A DNA stretch of 64,000 nt from Anastrepha obliqua (Eukaryota; Arthropoda; Insecta; Diptera; Tephritidae). The first letter of the stretch is position 1; the number at the start of each line of letters is the position of its first letter. Made by a program: the position numbers and the translations under genes. Under the pieces are notes generated by a model, which searched no databases, had not been told where the DNA came from, and saw only the letters and a list, made by a program, of their open reading frames with translations. The DNA lies in the NCBI RefSeq assembly GCF_027943255.1, contig NC_072897.1, positions 60,350,406 through 60,414,405 on the forward strand, in the 5' to 3' direction. This document shows positions 11,005 through 23,321 of the stretch, piece after piece.

Positions 11005-11275
11005 TTAGCAACTTGTCGTCACCTATTATGAATTCGGTAAGGATACATTGGTTTTATTATAAATTCTTCAAGCAAATCAAATTAATAATCCTCATAGAGA
11101 AATGATTCATTACCAGGCACACAGGAAGATGGCATATGCAAATAAAAAAATGTGAATTTATACACATATGCGGCCGCGTGGACTTGTCACAGAAAAAAAT
11201 ATTACGTTTCGCAAAATATGTCCAAGGAATCCAGCGCGCATTCATAGGCGCAGCAGCTTTTTGGCAGCTTTTTGT
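11005..11275 (+). repeat. fold-back arm X, copy 2 (partial)
   Basis: It matches 5325-5620 and 36890-36985 through CAACTTGTCGTCAC, AATTCGGTAAGGAT, AGAGAAATGATTCAT and CCAGCGCGCATTCATAGGC. It includes TTACGTTTCGCA near 11210, an uninterrupted version of the site at which Helitron H1 (36987-39026) is inserted. It ends abruptly after 11275. Confidence 0.75.
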
Positions 11276-11663
11276 TTTAAAATTAATTAAAAAAACTTTT
11301 ATTTTCATAAGACTTTATAATTTATTTTCCGATTTAAAATTTACGTGTTCGTGTTTTTGTTATTCTTTTTACCATTAATAAAGTTTACCGGTCCTAGCTG
11401 ATGTCGAAATTCAAGTCTCGAAATATTTGCTTAGCACTGCTTATATATAATATATTAGCTGTTACCCGCGGCTTCGCTCGCGTTGAAGCTCTTAAATAAA
11501 TATCAAAGATCATTACATTTCAATAGGGCTGAATCAATGTGATTTAGTATTTAAAAATTACTGCATACAATGAGTTTCAAAAACTTAAAATATGCTTTAT
11601 TTAATTACAACAACAAGTGTTAAAATATATTTCAGTGTAACAAAAATAAATAATTTTAAATTC

Positions 11664-13755
11664 TTATAATTCAAAAAGATATAAAGGAGAGTAATAATCT
11701 AGGATATTTTTGTAGACTATATTATAAGTTTTTCCGTCTTTTGCAAATATGTGTAAATTCCGGGCATTAGACACTCGCGAACATGCTACATATAGTTGAC
11801 CGTGAGAGAAGCATGGCTTTTCTAAATGCACTCCCGCTACCTGCAATGTCTGCCCTTGTGCTTTGTTTATGGTAACAGCAAAGCTTAGCTTGACGGGAAA
11901 CTGAACCCTTTTGAATTGGAATGGAAGGCCAGTGGGAATAATTGGAATGCGAGGTATGATAACACTTTTTCCCTTGCCCATACCTGTTAAAATAGTAGCA
12001 CCAAGTATATTTTGCCCCAATTTTGTTATCCGAAGCCTTGTTCCATTACAAAGCAGAGGAGCATTTAGATTTCGCATAAGCATCACTGGTACATTCAATT
12101 TTAATTGAATTTTATGTGACGGTACACCCGACAGTTTAAGTGAGTTTAAAAATTCCATAGGAGATGAAGTACTTAGTTCCGTATCCATAATTGTATCCAT
12201 TGACAAATATTCCTTCATTTCTCCTTGCACCTCTTTTAAAATGTCAGTGTTGATCCTAGAAACTACTTCATTTTTTTTGGCGTTAATATTGCTCTTGCGG
12301 ACAACCACTGTTCACAACTCAAATTTTGTTGCAATTCCGGAAAAACATGAGCGATGAGATCCACATCATTTTCTACTAAATTGCAAAATTCTCTTGATAG
12401 TGATATATAACCTTCTTTGTCAACGTCTAAACAACCTTCACCAATTTTCAACAAGATTTCTGCATAAAGTCCCGAGTCCACGTCATTATGAAGACGAACT
12501 CTCATATTCGTTTTCAGGCTGAGTTTTTCAACTTTCGACTATAAGCATGATGATTTAATACATGCTTGAATTTCATCTGCTGGTGTCCCTCTCTGAATGA
12601 CTGGGAGGGTTTGTCGGAAATCTCCAGCCAATAAAACTACCATTCCTCCCATTATATCTGAACTATCTCGCAAGTCCTGGAGAGTCCGGTTTAAAGCTTC
12701 TATAGCCTTCCTGTGAGACATTGTACTTTCATCCCACACTAAAAGCTTACATTCTCGCAGCATCCTACCTCGCGAACTATTTTCACTGAAATTACAGATG
12801 GGTGAATGTTCCTGTGCCAGATTTAATGGTAATTTAAAACAGAATTTGCTGTACGGCCGCCGTTTAATAGCGTCGGGGCAATACCCGAATAAGCTACAGC
12901 AACTGCTATTTGTTTGTCTTTTCTGACGGACATTAATAATAGGTTAAGCAAGAACGTCTTTCCGGTTCCTCCTGGTGCGTCGAGAAAGAAGAGTCCACCA
13001 TTGCCGGAGTCTATTTTACGTAAAACTTGGTGGAAAACATGATTTTGCTCTGGAATTAATTGAGGGACTAATTTTGTTACTTGATGTTGCAGTGCTATAA
13101 AATCATAATCTAGCTCTCGAGCAATTTCATTATTAAAGTCATCTGTATTTTTTCGTCGAGGGCTCTGCATTCCAAAATAATTTAATTTTTTTCCAACCAT
13201 TGTAAAACCCTTATTTTCGGTTATAATTAGCGTTTCGTTGTAGATATTTTCATTGAAAGTCATATCTGTATGTACTCGCTGCAGTTGATGTAAAATATCT
13301 TCGGCCATATATTCTTTGTACTTATCCCAAAGAGTTTGAGGATTAGAAAGACCGCAAGAAGATAAAAGCGTAGCGTAAAGTTCCCTGATTTTATCTGGTG
13401 ATCGACAGTGTACCTCTTCCTCCATAGTTTCGTCCCAATGATTATCATTTTCTAACAATCGCCGAGATTCACATGCTTCTCTGTATGTTTGACATTCCTG
13501 ACCATTGACAATTTTAAGTTCTGTAAAGCTAGTTGGACCTCCAATATGATGCAATAACATACGCAGACAAAAGCATTCGAAATTTGTAACATGTACAGTA
13601 TAGACACGACCAAAAGCATCCGATGCCTTAACCCCAGGTTGATTTTCAACAGGTGTACCTTGAACACGATTATGACACTCTTTTTTTTTTTGACGTGTTA
13701 TATGTATAATAACGAGGAACCTCAGAGTACAATAATGTCCTTGCAAAAGTATCAT
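11664..13755 (-). pseudogene. Helitron PIF1-like helicase domain
   Basis: This is the SF1B helicase half of the Helitron protein. 13755-12823 contains the Walker A motif GGTGKT (within FFLDAPGGTGKTFLLNLLL). 12763-12539 carries the Walker B box (LLVWDESTMSHR) and motif III (LLAGDFRQTLPVI). 12308-11664 holds the C-terminal motifs (NGTRLRI, FAVTINKAQGQTLQ, HGQLYVACSRV). These four segments lie in different frames or are separated by stops, with about 60 bp of unrelated-looking sequence between the first two. The order and spacing agree with other Helitron helicases. The helicase unwinds donor DNA during rolling-circle transposition. Confidence 0.9.
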
Positions 13756-13861
13756 TCTGACAAAGGTGGAAAAAGGCAGTCAGCGTGGTCTAAGGAGGAG
13801 ATAAAATCCTATCTAGAAAGGTATTTTCATCAAAAAAAACACGCTGTCCCTTTTCTAAGTG

Positions 13862-15777
13862 TACTGCAAGATGTATAACAGTGGAATGTCTTCCATGTAA
13901 TGGAAAGCCAAGCAGCCCCCATGCTGCTTCATTGCTACTTACATATCTTCCTGCTTAATAAGTTTGTACTTCATTGAGGGGTTGTACAACACCTTCATTA
14001 CGCAGATTGAAGATCGCCTGATCGCTTCCTTTATTGGTATACTTGCAAATATATTTAATCGCACGCACAGAATTGCAGGTTTCAACATTAATGTGGGCGT
14101 TGAATAATTTACACAAAATCGGCGAATAGGACACAACCCAGCTATTATCAAAACTCTTGATTTCGCCACTGCGAGTCCGAATGTCAACCTGTTTACCACC
14201 ATCAGCAAGCGCCCTTCATCTATATAACGGGTAACCCTCATCACTGTGAACTGTTTCTTTCGGGCAACTATGTCATGTCGATCAGTGGTTTTTTGTCCAG
14301 ACATAAGCTATTGAGTTATATCCTGCCACGAAGGATTACAGGTAAAAGTTACGAAGAGGTCAGGCCTTCCGTAAGTTCGTACATAAGTAAATGCGTCTTG
14401 AGTGTACTCTTGCAAATAACGGGGACTGTTCACGAAAGTCGACGGTAAAATAACCATTTTGCCAATGTCGTAAGGTCTAATATTATCATCTGCGCTAATC
14501 GCATCTTGTAGATGTATATAATTTTCAGCTCGTAATTTTTTCTGGTTTAGGGAAATGTAACGAAGACGTTCGCTCTCTACTTTAATATACATGTCTACCA
14601 AGAATTGATGGAAAAGTTGCCTTGTACGCAGAAGGACATTGAAATCATTCTCTCGAATCATGATGTAATACGCATAGAAGTCCATACAGGAAACTTTTTT
14701 ATTTGAAATTGACTGTTTTGTTGTTGGATTAATGACTGGAATATTAAAATGATATCCTAATTCACCTTTACCGAAAATTAATGGGTACTGCAAAGCATCA
14801 TAAAATTTATGAGTATCGGCAACACGCTGTAGCGTATTATCATGTGCCCGTAACACTATGTCTCGTGGAGAGCACGGGTCACCAGTGACCAAAACAGCAG
14901 CTTCATTGACCATCGGCGCATTATAACGCCTCTCATATTCACCACGTGGAGTTCGATCAGCATGAATGACAACTTTATAATTATCTGAAGGCCAGTTGTC
15001 TATTGTCTGTGTAACATTTGTTGAATTTTCAATACCGTTTCTCTTCCTACTCCTTCAATATATTGGCAACGACGGTTGACTTAATTTTGTTCATCACCCA
15101 TAAAATAAACTTGCAAAAATTTATGCTGATAATTTTCTTCCGGAAATAGTGCCCTTGTACAGTAAAAGTTGGTGAAAATCTGGGCATTTTTATCACTTTA
15201 TCAACTCCAAAGGATGTCATTTGAAAGCAAGAGTTATACTTTCTTATTTTGCTTAAGAATTGCTTTGACTCATTTGTAACATTTAGCAATAAAGTTTTTA
15301 AAGGCTCTTCTGGTTCACCAAGTACTGGAAGTGAAACTGAAACAACAAATTCCAGCAGTTTCATCTTTCCACTTGAAAGCATCGCAATACTGACATTTTT
15401 TATCCATTGTGCCAATAACAATTAAGGGATGTTTATGATATTCAATTCAAGGATCATATTGAAATCCAGTACCATTAAATACAGACCAATCCTTACTTAT
15501 AAAATTTCTACGGCGCGTGCTCTGCATTATGAATTCTTCTCACCTGCGATTGCTCTGGGGTTTCTATTACTCTTCTAGCTGCCTGCAGCTCAGCTTGTCT
15601 TTCAGAGCGAACTTGTGCTTGAAAAGGCGTTTCAGTTGCTCTCAAAATCCTTTGTCGCTGTGCTTGTTGTTGTTTTCTCAGCTCTGCGTGAATCAAAGAC
15701 TCTTGATTTCGTGCAACTTTTGCCGCACGGAGCCGCGACGAATTTTTGGATAGATCAGATTTCCGTTTCCGAGGCAT
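13862..15777 (-). pseudogene. Helitron replicase, N-terminal and Rep region
   Basis: The protein starts at 15777 (MPRKRKSDLSKNSSR), a basic, nuclear-localisation-like start. It is followed by TP(F/E)QxQVR repeats typical of Helitron N-termini. 14913-14308 is the Helitron-like N domain (FHQFLVDMYIKVESERLRY, YGRPDLFVTFTCNPSW). The next segment (14304 on) begins GQKTTDRHDIVAR, so the piece that should hold the HUH metal-binding motif has been deleted near 14300. In another frame at about 14060-14090 the Rep tyrosine motif survives (IKYICKYTNKG), followed by AGRYVSSNEAAWGLLGFPLH and HLAVHLEKGQRVFF. Stops and frameshifts occur throughout, so the nuclease is inactive. Confidence 0.85.
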
Positions 15778-16269
15778 TTTTAAAGAAGAACAGAGTAAGA
15801 ATTAAAATCAGTGGTAAGATTTAAAATAATCAAGTGACATCTAACCACAAAAATGACACCAAACCTTAAAAATCACAATTTTATATATTTTATATAAAAA
15901 TGACAGAAGAATACCAAATATCAGATCAATCTGTCATCAAGAAAAGGGTAAAATTCCAATTACTAAATTTGACCCAAACAAACAAATAAATAAACTGGGC
16001 AAGCTAAATAAAACTGTTTAATAAAAAAACAATAAATATAGAAAAATTTCAAACAGCTGAATTTTTTGACAAACAATTTTTTATCATTCAAAAAAATATT
16101 TTTTTTTAATAAGAAGTATCCTATGTTACTTCTAACACCTCCAAAAATATGTGTACAAAGTTTCATAATAATCGGTTAAGTAGTTTTGGCGTGAAAGCGT
16201 AACAAACAAACTTACATTCACATTTATAATATTAGTAGGGATGACTAAGAAATTGTAAAACACAAAATT

Positions 16270-18600
16270 TAAATAATCAAACGAGAATGACTTGTGAAAA
16301 CAAAAACAAATGTAAAGGCATAATTAATGAAAAATATACCAAAAGAAGTGAAGAACTCAAGAATAACCTAAGTATACTCTCTTATAACGTACATGGTTTA
16401 GAAAACAAATCATTGCAACCTGAATTTTTTCAATATGTCAAGTCTTTTGATATTTTCATATTCCTCGAAACACACATAAGTGCAGATAAAATTGAAAAGT
16501 ATGAAAAATATTTTGGGGGGTTTGAAACATTTTGGAAACCTTCGAGTAGCATTAGTCTTTTTGGAAGAGGTATAGAAGGAGTAGTGTGCGGTGTCAAAAC
16601 ATACTTAAAAACGCTTAACTATCAATGGTTCTTTAAAACCCTGATTGGTGTAGATGTATTAATAATTAAAAACGAACTGAGGAGTTTACACTGATTCCCA
16701 CATATATAAGACAAGCTCAGTGGCGGAAATAAATAATATTATTACACTTTTCCTAGAAGATGATATTATTAATCCCATTTTAATTCGTGATATGAATGCG
16801 CGAATTGGGGAACAACAACAACAACTCCAAGGCTTGGTAGGGGGCGATACATGGTGCGAAAGAAGAAATTCAAGATAGATAGATAAGATAGCGGCCGCCG
16901 TAGCCGAATGGGTTGGTGCGTGATTACCATTCGGAATTCACAGAGAGGTCGTTGGTTCGAATCTCGGTGAAAGCAAAATTAATAAAAACATTTTTCTAAT
17001 AGCGGTCGCCCCTCGGCAGTCAATGGCAAACCTCCGAGTGTATTTATGCCATGAAAAAGCTCCTCATAAAAATATCTGCCGTTCGGAGTCGGCTTGAAAC
17101 TGTAGGTCCCTCCATTTGTGGAACAACATCAAGACGCACACCACAAATAGGAGGAGGAGCTCGGCCAAACACCTAACAGAAGTGTACGCGCCAATTATTT
17201 ATTTTATTTATTTTAGATAAGATAGAGAATGATAGAGAGAAGATCTTGCTTGATTTTTGTAATGACTTCGGATAATTGTTTTAAATGGTAGAACAAAAGG
17301 GGATCTGGAAGGAAATTTCACTTTGATCAGTCAAGTGGGAGAATCGACAATTGATTACTGTATAGTCAGCAAAGATGTATTACAACGAATAATTTTAGAT
17401 TTTGAAGTTGATTTTAAAAGTTGGTCGGACCATTTGCCAATTAAATTAAAGTTAGGTGGAAGAGCCTGCAAAATGTCAAAATGTTGCTTATTACCAAAGT
17501 TGAATTGGAATATCCAAAAAATGGAGAAGTATCAAGAAAACTTAAATAAGAATATAGGAATTATAAGTAGAATAAAAGTTATTATATTAATATTCAAGAT
17601 CTCCAAGAAGCAATAGAATAGTCGTCGATAAGGTACCAAAGGAAATCAAAAAGGTTAGGTAAGAATGAGCGGTTTAAAGAATGTGAAGAAGCAAGAATTT
17701 CGTCATTTCAAAGTTTAACTGCCCTTAGAGAAAGCAATAGTGAAGCATATAATTTGTTATCTTAAAAGCAAATAAATATTTTAAAGAAGTACGTAAAAGG
17801 AATAGAGAAGAATGATATAACAGCCTTGTAGAAAATATTAACAACATTAAAGTAGCGCTATCTTTTGTTAAGAAGATAAAGGGTGAAGCTTTCTAAATAA
17901 GTTCCGCCATATCAACGCATGAATTTAAAGTTTATTTTTGGAAAATTTGCTGAGCCCTACTGCTAATAACAAGAACATTTTGTATGCACATAACTTCCCC
18001 GCTGACGATCTGCTTGAGGCAGTTTTTTCACCAGACGAAGTTAGATCTGTGTTAAACAAAGTTAAATTAAACAAAGCTCCAGGGATTGATAGTTCGAGTT
18101 CTTAAAAAATGCTCCCTTTCATTGCAGCTATGGCAAGTGCTTACACAAATCTTTACGGAAAATGCAAAGTAAACGAGGCTTTTAGAACCAGCGTAGTTTT
18201 TCCAATCTTCAAAAAAGGGGATCCTGCCTGGTAGGAAACTACAGAGAAATTTCATTCATGAACTGCATTGCTAAAGTTATGATGGGCATAATTAACGAAA
18301 GAATAACTTATTGGACTGAAAGGAACAGTATCTTAAACGAGTATCAAGCCGGCTTCAGAAAGAAATACTCCACAGTCAACAATATATTTAATTTAGCCGC
18401 TATGTCCATTTAAAATTCGAAGAAAAGAAGAAAGTTTCGCGTATTTTGTCGACTTTAAAGCGGCGTTTAATAGAGTATCCAGAAACGCCTTGAGTATATG
18501 CACAGAATTTTGTTTATGTACTCAGAAAATCGGCTGCCACATTATCTGTCCAAAATTGTTATAAAGAAAGAAGTCTTCTGGATTAGAGTTTAAAAGAACT
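16270..18600 (+). mobile_element. decayed non-LTR retrotransposon, clade undetermined
   Basis: An apurinic-type endonuclease starts at 16287 (LSILSYNVHGLENKSLQPEF, FLETHIS). It continues at about 16740-16870 (RDMNARIGEQ, the GDFNAR equivalent) and, after the SINE, ends at 17323-17460 with WSDHLPIKLKL. RT sequence follows at about 17930-18600: APGIDSSS, VVFPIFKKGDP, YQAGFRKKYSTVNN and FKAAFNRVSRNA. Multiple stops and shifts are present, and no YADD box or C-terminus is seen, so the element is truncated near 18600 next to the Jockey-like element. RNase H is absent. The RT style is unlike both the LOA and the Jockey copies here. Confidence 0.75.
16891..17213 (+). mobile_element. tRNA-derived SINE, 323 bp
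   Basis: The head resembles a tRNA gene. An A-box-like motif TAGCCGAATGGG lies at 16901 and a B-box GGTTCGAATCTC at 16954, 53 bp apart, fitting a class II (Ser/Leu-like) tRNA origin. The non-tRNA body is GC-richer than the surroundings, and the tail is an ATTTATTTTATTT run. An 11-bp target-site duplication, TAGATAAGATA, flanks it (16880-16890 and 17214-17224). It is inserted in the endonuclease region of the non-LTR element at 16270-18600. Transcription would be by RNA polymerase III, and mobility would depend on a LINE. Confidence 0.92.
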
Positions 18601-18739
18601 TGTTTAGTAAAAACGATGTCATTTGGCGAATAGATAACATACAATTAGAAAGCTGGATAGAAGATGCAAAATTGCTTTTAACAAACCACAACCAGGCTAG
18701 GACGAATATGTACATACAAAAAGCCTTAAGTACTAGTAG

Positions 18740-21000
18740 GCTATAAATATAAGGAATTAGATTGGTTTGGCCAGGAAAGGTAGGCCCAGGAAACATGCTG
18801 TTTCGACGGGATGGGTCCAGAGGGAGAGGTGTGTTTGATGAGTCGGTTTTAGGGGGCATGTAAAAAGGTGGTTAGTGTCGTGCGGGGTGCCTTCACATGC
18901 CGGACATATGTTTAGTATGTCGGGGTGGATACTGGATAAGTAGGAGTTTAACCTGCTACAATAACCAGAATGTAATTGTGCCAGTGTTTGGTCCTGGATT
19001 TCGTCAGCGTAGTTTAAGATGTGTCTCCTGTCCCTTTTACCTTAAGGGACAGTTTGACCTCCTTTGCCCAGGTGGTAAAGATGGTCGCCGTGGATTTAGT
19101 GGGGGAAAGTTGGATATTCCCCGCAGTAAAAAAGCGAGGAAGGTCGGTGAGGTAGTTGTTCACTTTGGAACACAGTCCATCAATGTCATTGCCCGACGCC
19201 ATTATCGTACAACCATCAGCGTATGAGACCAGGGAGACTCCCGCTGGTGGTTGGGGGAGCTTCGAGATGTAGAAGTTGAACAGCAAGGGAGAAATGACAC
19301 CACCCTGCGGTACACCTTGCTTTATCTTCCTATGCTTTGATGTTTGATCTCGAAAAATCACTGATGAATGACGGCCGCTCAGGTAGTTTGCGGACCACCT
19401 CTTCAGCCCTGGCGGGAGTGTTGACTGATAAATATTATCTAGGCAAAAGCCTTCTTCAGCTCCAACGCTACTAGGACAGTCCTCTCGCAGGGGCGGTTTT
19501 GGTTAAGCCCGCGGTTTATCTATGGCGGTGAGTGCAGTGGTGGTGCTATGCACTCGTCGGAAGCCGAGCTGATGTGAAGCTGGGGCCAAGTGTTCCGTGA
19601 AGAGTGGGAGTAGGAGGGCTTCAAGTGTCTTCACTACTGGGGAAAGGAAAGTTATCGGACAACCCTTGGTTGGCGGGTTTCCCAGGTTTCAGTAGTGGGA
19701 CCACTCTCCCTGCTTTCCACTTGTCAGGGATGATGAGAGTGGCGACGGACAGATTGAAGACCCTTGTGAGAAATCCTACTCCCAATGGTCCCAGGTGCTT
19801 CAGCATCAGCGCGTTTAGTCCGTCATGGCCAATGGCTATTGAGGTTTTTGATTTATTGATGGCCCCTTGAATCTCATCACCGGAGAAAGTAAGTGGCGCA
19901 CTGTCGCTTGTCAGTTTGTGCATCCTTCTGGTAGCACGACGCTTGGATCTGTCGGCCGGAGGATGCAGTATAAAAAGCCGGCTAAAATAGCTCGCGCATC
20001 TCTTCGGGTCCGATGAAGTGCAACCGTTGAAGGTGATGGCCACCTTGTCATTGTGCTTCGTCGGGTTCGACAGGGCCCTAACGGTGGACCAGAGCTTACT
20101 CACCCGAAAGGTGAGTTTACCGGTCTTCAAGTGCTCAACCCATTTAATCCGCTTGTGTTGATCTACCAGTTGCCGGATCTCCAAATTGAGATCCCTTATG
20201 CGGGGATCCCCGGGATCGACCTGGCGTAGGTGGTCACGCTCGCTAGCCAAGCTGGCTGCTTCGGCTGGAAAATGAGGACGGATGTCCTTGAAACTTCCGG
20301 CTGGGATGAAGCGGGCCGCAGCAGCTGTGAGCACCTTGCGGGATGCGCGTTCGCCTGCGTGCACATCGGTGGGGATGGGAAGAGTGGCGAAGGTGTCCTC
20401 GGTGAATTCCGTGAAGCCGGCCCAATTAGCTTTTTGAAATTTAAAATAGGACCGGTGGTTCGCGGAAACAAAGTCGGGAGGTCTCTCAATCGAGACGATA
20501 ATGGGCAAGTGGTCTGATGCAAGCGATAGCATAGGTCGCCACGTTATGCTATTTATCAGACCCGCACTAGCTATTGTTAGGTCAGGCGAGCTGCTGCAAT
20601 TGCCCACTACCTTGGTGGGGGCTTCGTCGTTCACAGTGCTGAATGTCGAATCGTCTATTTGCTCTGCCAATTGCTGTCCCCTACGATCGTTTGACAGGCT
20701 TGAATGCCAAAGATCGTGATGCGCATTGAAGTCACCTACAACCAGTCGGTTATCACCTCTGATGAGCGCACCTATATCAGGGTGATATCCTGCCGGGCAG
20801 CAAGTGACAGGGGTATAAAAACATTAAAAATTTCGAGCTCGCAATCGCCTGTCCGGACAGATATGCCTTAACATTCTAAGGTGCTGTCCCTGTGGTCGAT
20901 CCCTTCGTCAATGAGACGATACTGCACTGTGTGGTGGATTATAAACGCTAGGCCACCACCGTTGCCTCAAAGATGGAATTCGTGAGACTATCGAGGACGT
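18740..21000 (-). mobile_element. decayed Jockey-clade non-LTR retrotransposon
   Basis: On the minus strand the order is endonuclease (about 21000-20480), RT (about 20100-19030) and a C-terminal Cys/His motif (about 18960-18760). EN motifs are LVVGDFNAHHDLW and LASDHLPIIVSIERP. The RT palm has QGVPQGGVISPLLFNFYIS. The end gives CPACEGTPHDTNHLFTC and PVETACFLGLP, which is characteristic of Jockey-clade pol C-termini. The 5' part (ORF1 and the EN start) is missing, and sequence between the RT thumb and the C-terminus is deleted near 19020. No RNase H is present. No tail or target duplication was found. Confidence 0.88.
18760..20700 (-). pseudogene. Jockey-type pol (EN-RT) remnant
   Basis: A long open frame, 20670-19621, covers the EN C-terminus and the RT N-terminus (AIGHDGLNALMLKHLGPLG, PDKWKAGRVVPLLKPGKP). 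It ends in a frameshift near 19630. Fragments at 19600-19380 continue into 19361-19014, with SYADGCTIMAS where YADD is expected, so the second catalytic Asp is replaced by Gly. The frame then jumps at 19020 to the C-terminal Cys/His block. Both the substitution and the deletion would abolish reverse transcription. Confidence 0.85.
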
Positions 21001-21004
21001 AGGG

Positions 21005-21409
21005 CAGCCACTTTAAAATTCGATTATGGAAAATTTCAGGAAAAGGATATTGTCCTGTAAGCGTGGGCGTGGTGGTCATTTGCCTGATTTTATTTTCCAC
21101 TATTAACAATGAAAATTAGCAAATCCCTTTATGGTACCAAGACTAAGAGCATTGCTTAACAACAACTTTACAGTGGCGTTCGATAACAATGCATCTCAAT
21201 AACAGTGTCACCGGGCATGCGGGATCAAGGCATATGACAACAACAAAAACATAGACAGACAAAGGGTATTTAAGGTGGCAGCTTAGAATAAGAAGTTAGT
21301 TATTTGATTTATGGATTGACGACGATAAGTCGTGGTCGGGACTAAATAAAGATATGTAATAAAAAATAAAAAAGTGTTTTAAAGTGAAAAACTTATATTA
21401 ACTTATACA
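21005..21409. other. unassigned AT-rich spacer
   Basis: The segment lies between the 5' end of the Jockey-like copy and the Tc3-like element. No open frame or terminus was identified. Confidence 0.4.
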
Positions 21410-22030
21410 TACCTCACAGAAATAAGTATATATGCAAGGGTATTTTCATATGAAAAGCTATAAAGAAGCAGGAGAAAGGTTCAACCAATAATTTAAATAT
21501 ATATTAATATATATTTAGAAAAAAAAAAAAAATTATGCAACAAAAATTCAATATGACCAAACTTATTAAATTAAAAAAGAAATTAAAATAACTTTATATG
21601 AAATAAATATATATGCATTGGCCTTTCTTTACACTTTTTTTCAACGTTTCTATAACTTTCGATTTTCTAATAATTGATATGTTTTCCATTTTGATAAAGG
21701 GCATCATTTATACGTTAAGGCATAGAGTCTGTCAAGTTTTGAAGAGTGAAATCACCTATCTTATCCAACTCGTCCACTAAAGCACTTTCAGGTCTTTGAT
21801 TGTCTCAAACTGCCGACCATTTTTACAAATACGGGCCGACAATATTCCCCAGTGGTCCTCAATTGGGTTTAAATCGGGACTTAGTGCTGGCCAATCAAAA
21901 ACTGAAATTTTTCATGCCGATAGGAAGGCCCTCGTTAAACGAGCCGTATGGATTGAGGCGTTGTCTGGCTGGAAAACCCTGTCGTCTCCGTATATGTTTC
22001 CCGCAAACTCCATGAAAACATCCTCTAATA

Positions 22031-23321
22031 CGAGGGGTGCCTTTTATATGTCGGGATTAGAGAACAAAAACAAATTTTAATCATCGAAAATCACTTTATT
22101 ATTTTTCAAAATATTCTCCATGAAGATCTATACACTTTTGCATGCGTTTGAACCAATTGTCGAAGCATTTTTGCCACTCTGAATGAGGTACCTCCAAAAC
22201 ATGCATTCTGAATGCCGCAACCGCTTCTTCAGGTGTCGAAAAATGTTGAACTCTCAGTTTGTTTTTTACGTACGGGAATAAAAAGAAGTCATTCGGTGTC
22301 AAGTCAGGACTATACGGCGGATGACCCATTAATTCGATGTTTTGGGTGCTCAAAAATGCAGTTGTTTGAGCCGATGTTTGAGAGCTCGCATTGTCCTGGT
22401 GAAGAGTGATCCGTCTTTGGCGATTGGTTTTCCTGATTTCTTGGAAGACAACTGTCAAACAAATGGTTGTGTACCACTCAGAATTTACTGTTCTGCGTTG
22501 TTCTAGTGGTACGGTTGCGACATGTCCAGTTTTTCCGAAAAAACAGGCGACCATTTGCTTGGAAGTGCTTCGTGCGCGAACAACTTTTGTTGGATTTGGC
22601 TCATCTTGAAACACCCAGACAGTCGACTGCTGTTTACTTTCGAGCTCATACGCGTAAATCCATGATTCATCACCTGTCACGATGTCATAGACGTGTTTCG
22701 AAGCCCCGCGATCGCATTTTTTGAGCATTTCCTTCGACCAATCGACACAAGCCTTTTTTGAGCGATTGACAAATTGTGTGGGATCCAAAGCGAACAAATT
22801 TTTTTTACAGTCAAATGTTTATGCAATATTGAATGTATGCTGGTCCCACTAATGCCTAAGATTGTCTCAATCTCACGATAGGTCACATGACGATCTTGCA
22901 ATATCAGTTCGCGCACAGCATCAATGGTTTTCGAAACAACAACTGATTTTGGACGACCTTCACGAAATTCGTCTTGGAGTGAACTACGACCACGATTGAA
23001 TTCACCATACCATCGATAAACACTGGTCCTTGATGGAGCTTCATCGCCAAAAAATTAATTAAGTTCATCAATGCAATGTTGCTGAGTTAATCCACGTCGA
23101 AAGTTGTAAAAAATAATCGCACGAAAATGTTCACGATTTAATTCCATTTTTGGACCGAGATGAATCTTTTAAGTTACTGTAAATAACACAAATAGCGCTG
23201 GTATTTCAAAACGTTCTGAGTACGTAAAAGCCAAAAAATGTGAAACTTTGCGATACAGCTGTCAGTTGCCAGATTGCAACACCAGGGTCGCCAAATCCCG
23301 ACATATAAAAGGCACCCCTCG
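22031..23321 (-). mobile_element. mariner transposon, 1291 bp
   Basis: Inverted termini begin CGAGGGGTGCCTTTTATATG and match for about 28 bp (22031 and 23321). TA duplications lie at 22029-22030 and 23322-23323. It is inserted in the catalytic region of the Tc3-like transposase. Length, terminus style and transposase all fit the mariner family. Confidence 0.95.
22099..23148 (-). pseudogene. mariner transposase, one stop and one frameshift
   Basis: Starting at 23148 (MELNREHFRAIIFYNFRRG) the frame runs through paired helix-turn-helix motifs (SVYRWYGEFNRG; YREIETILGISGTSIHSIL). The catalytic domain has TGDESWIY, HQDNASSQ and SPDLTPNDFFLFP. The last two Asp residues are separated by 34 residues, so it is a DD34D mariner. 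It ends FKRMQKCIDLHGEYFEK at 22099, about 345 residues in all, normal for the family. A TAA interrupts at about 23058, and a single frameshift lies at the T-run near 22800. Only two lesions suggest a moderately young copy. Confidence 0.93.

Larger units (their letters stand above)
11455..16241 (-). mobile_element. Rep/helicase Helitron, decayed, both termini present
   Basis: The 5' terminus is TCCCTACTAATATTATAAAT reading from 16241 on the minus strand. The 3' terminus is GCCGCGGGTAACAGCTAA ending at 11455, with the CTRR signature as CTAA and a short GC-rich palindrome (CCGCGG) just upstream. The flanking bases are A (16242) and T (11454) on the element strand, as expected for insertion between A and T. 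The 4787-bp body encodes a Helitron N-terminal domain, part of the Rep nuclease, and a PIF1-type helicase, all on the minus strand in broken frames. Confidence 0.93.
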
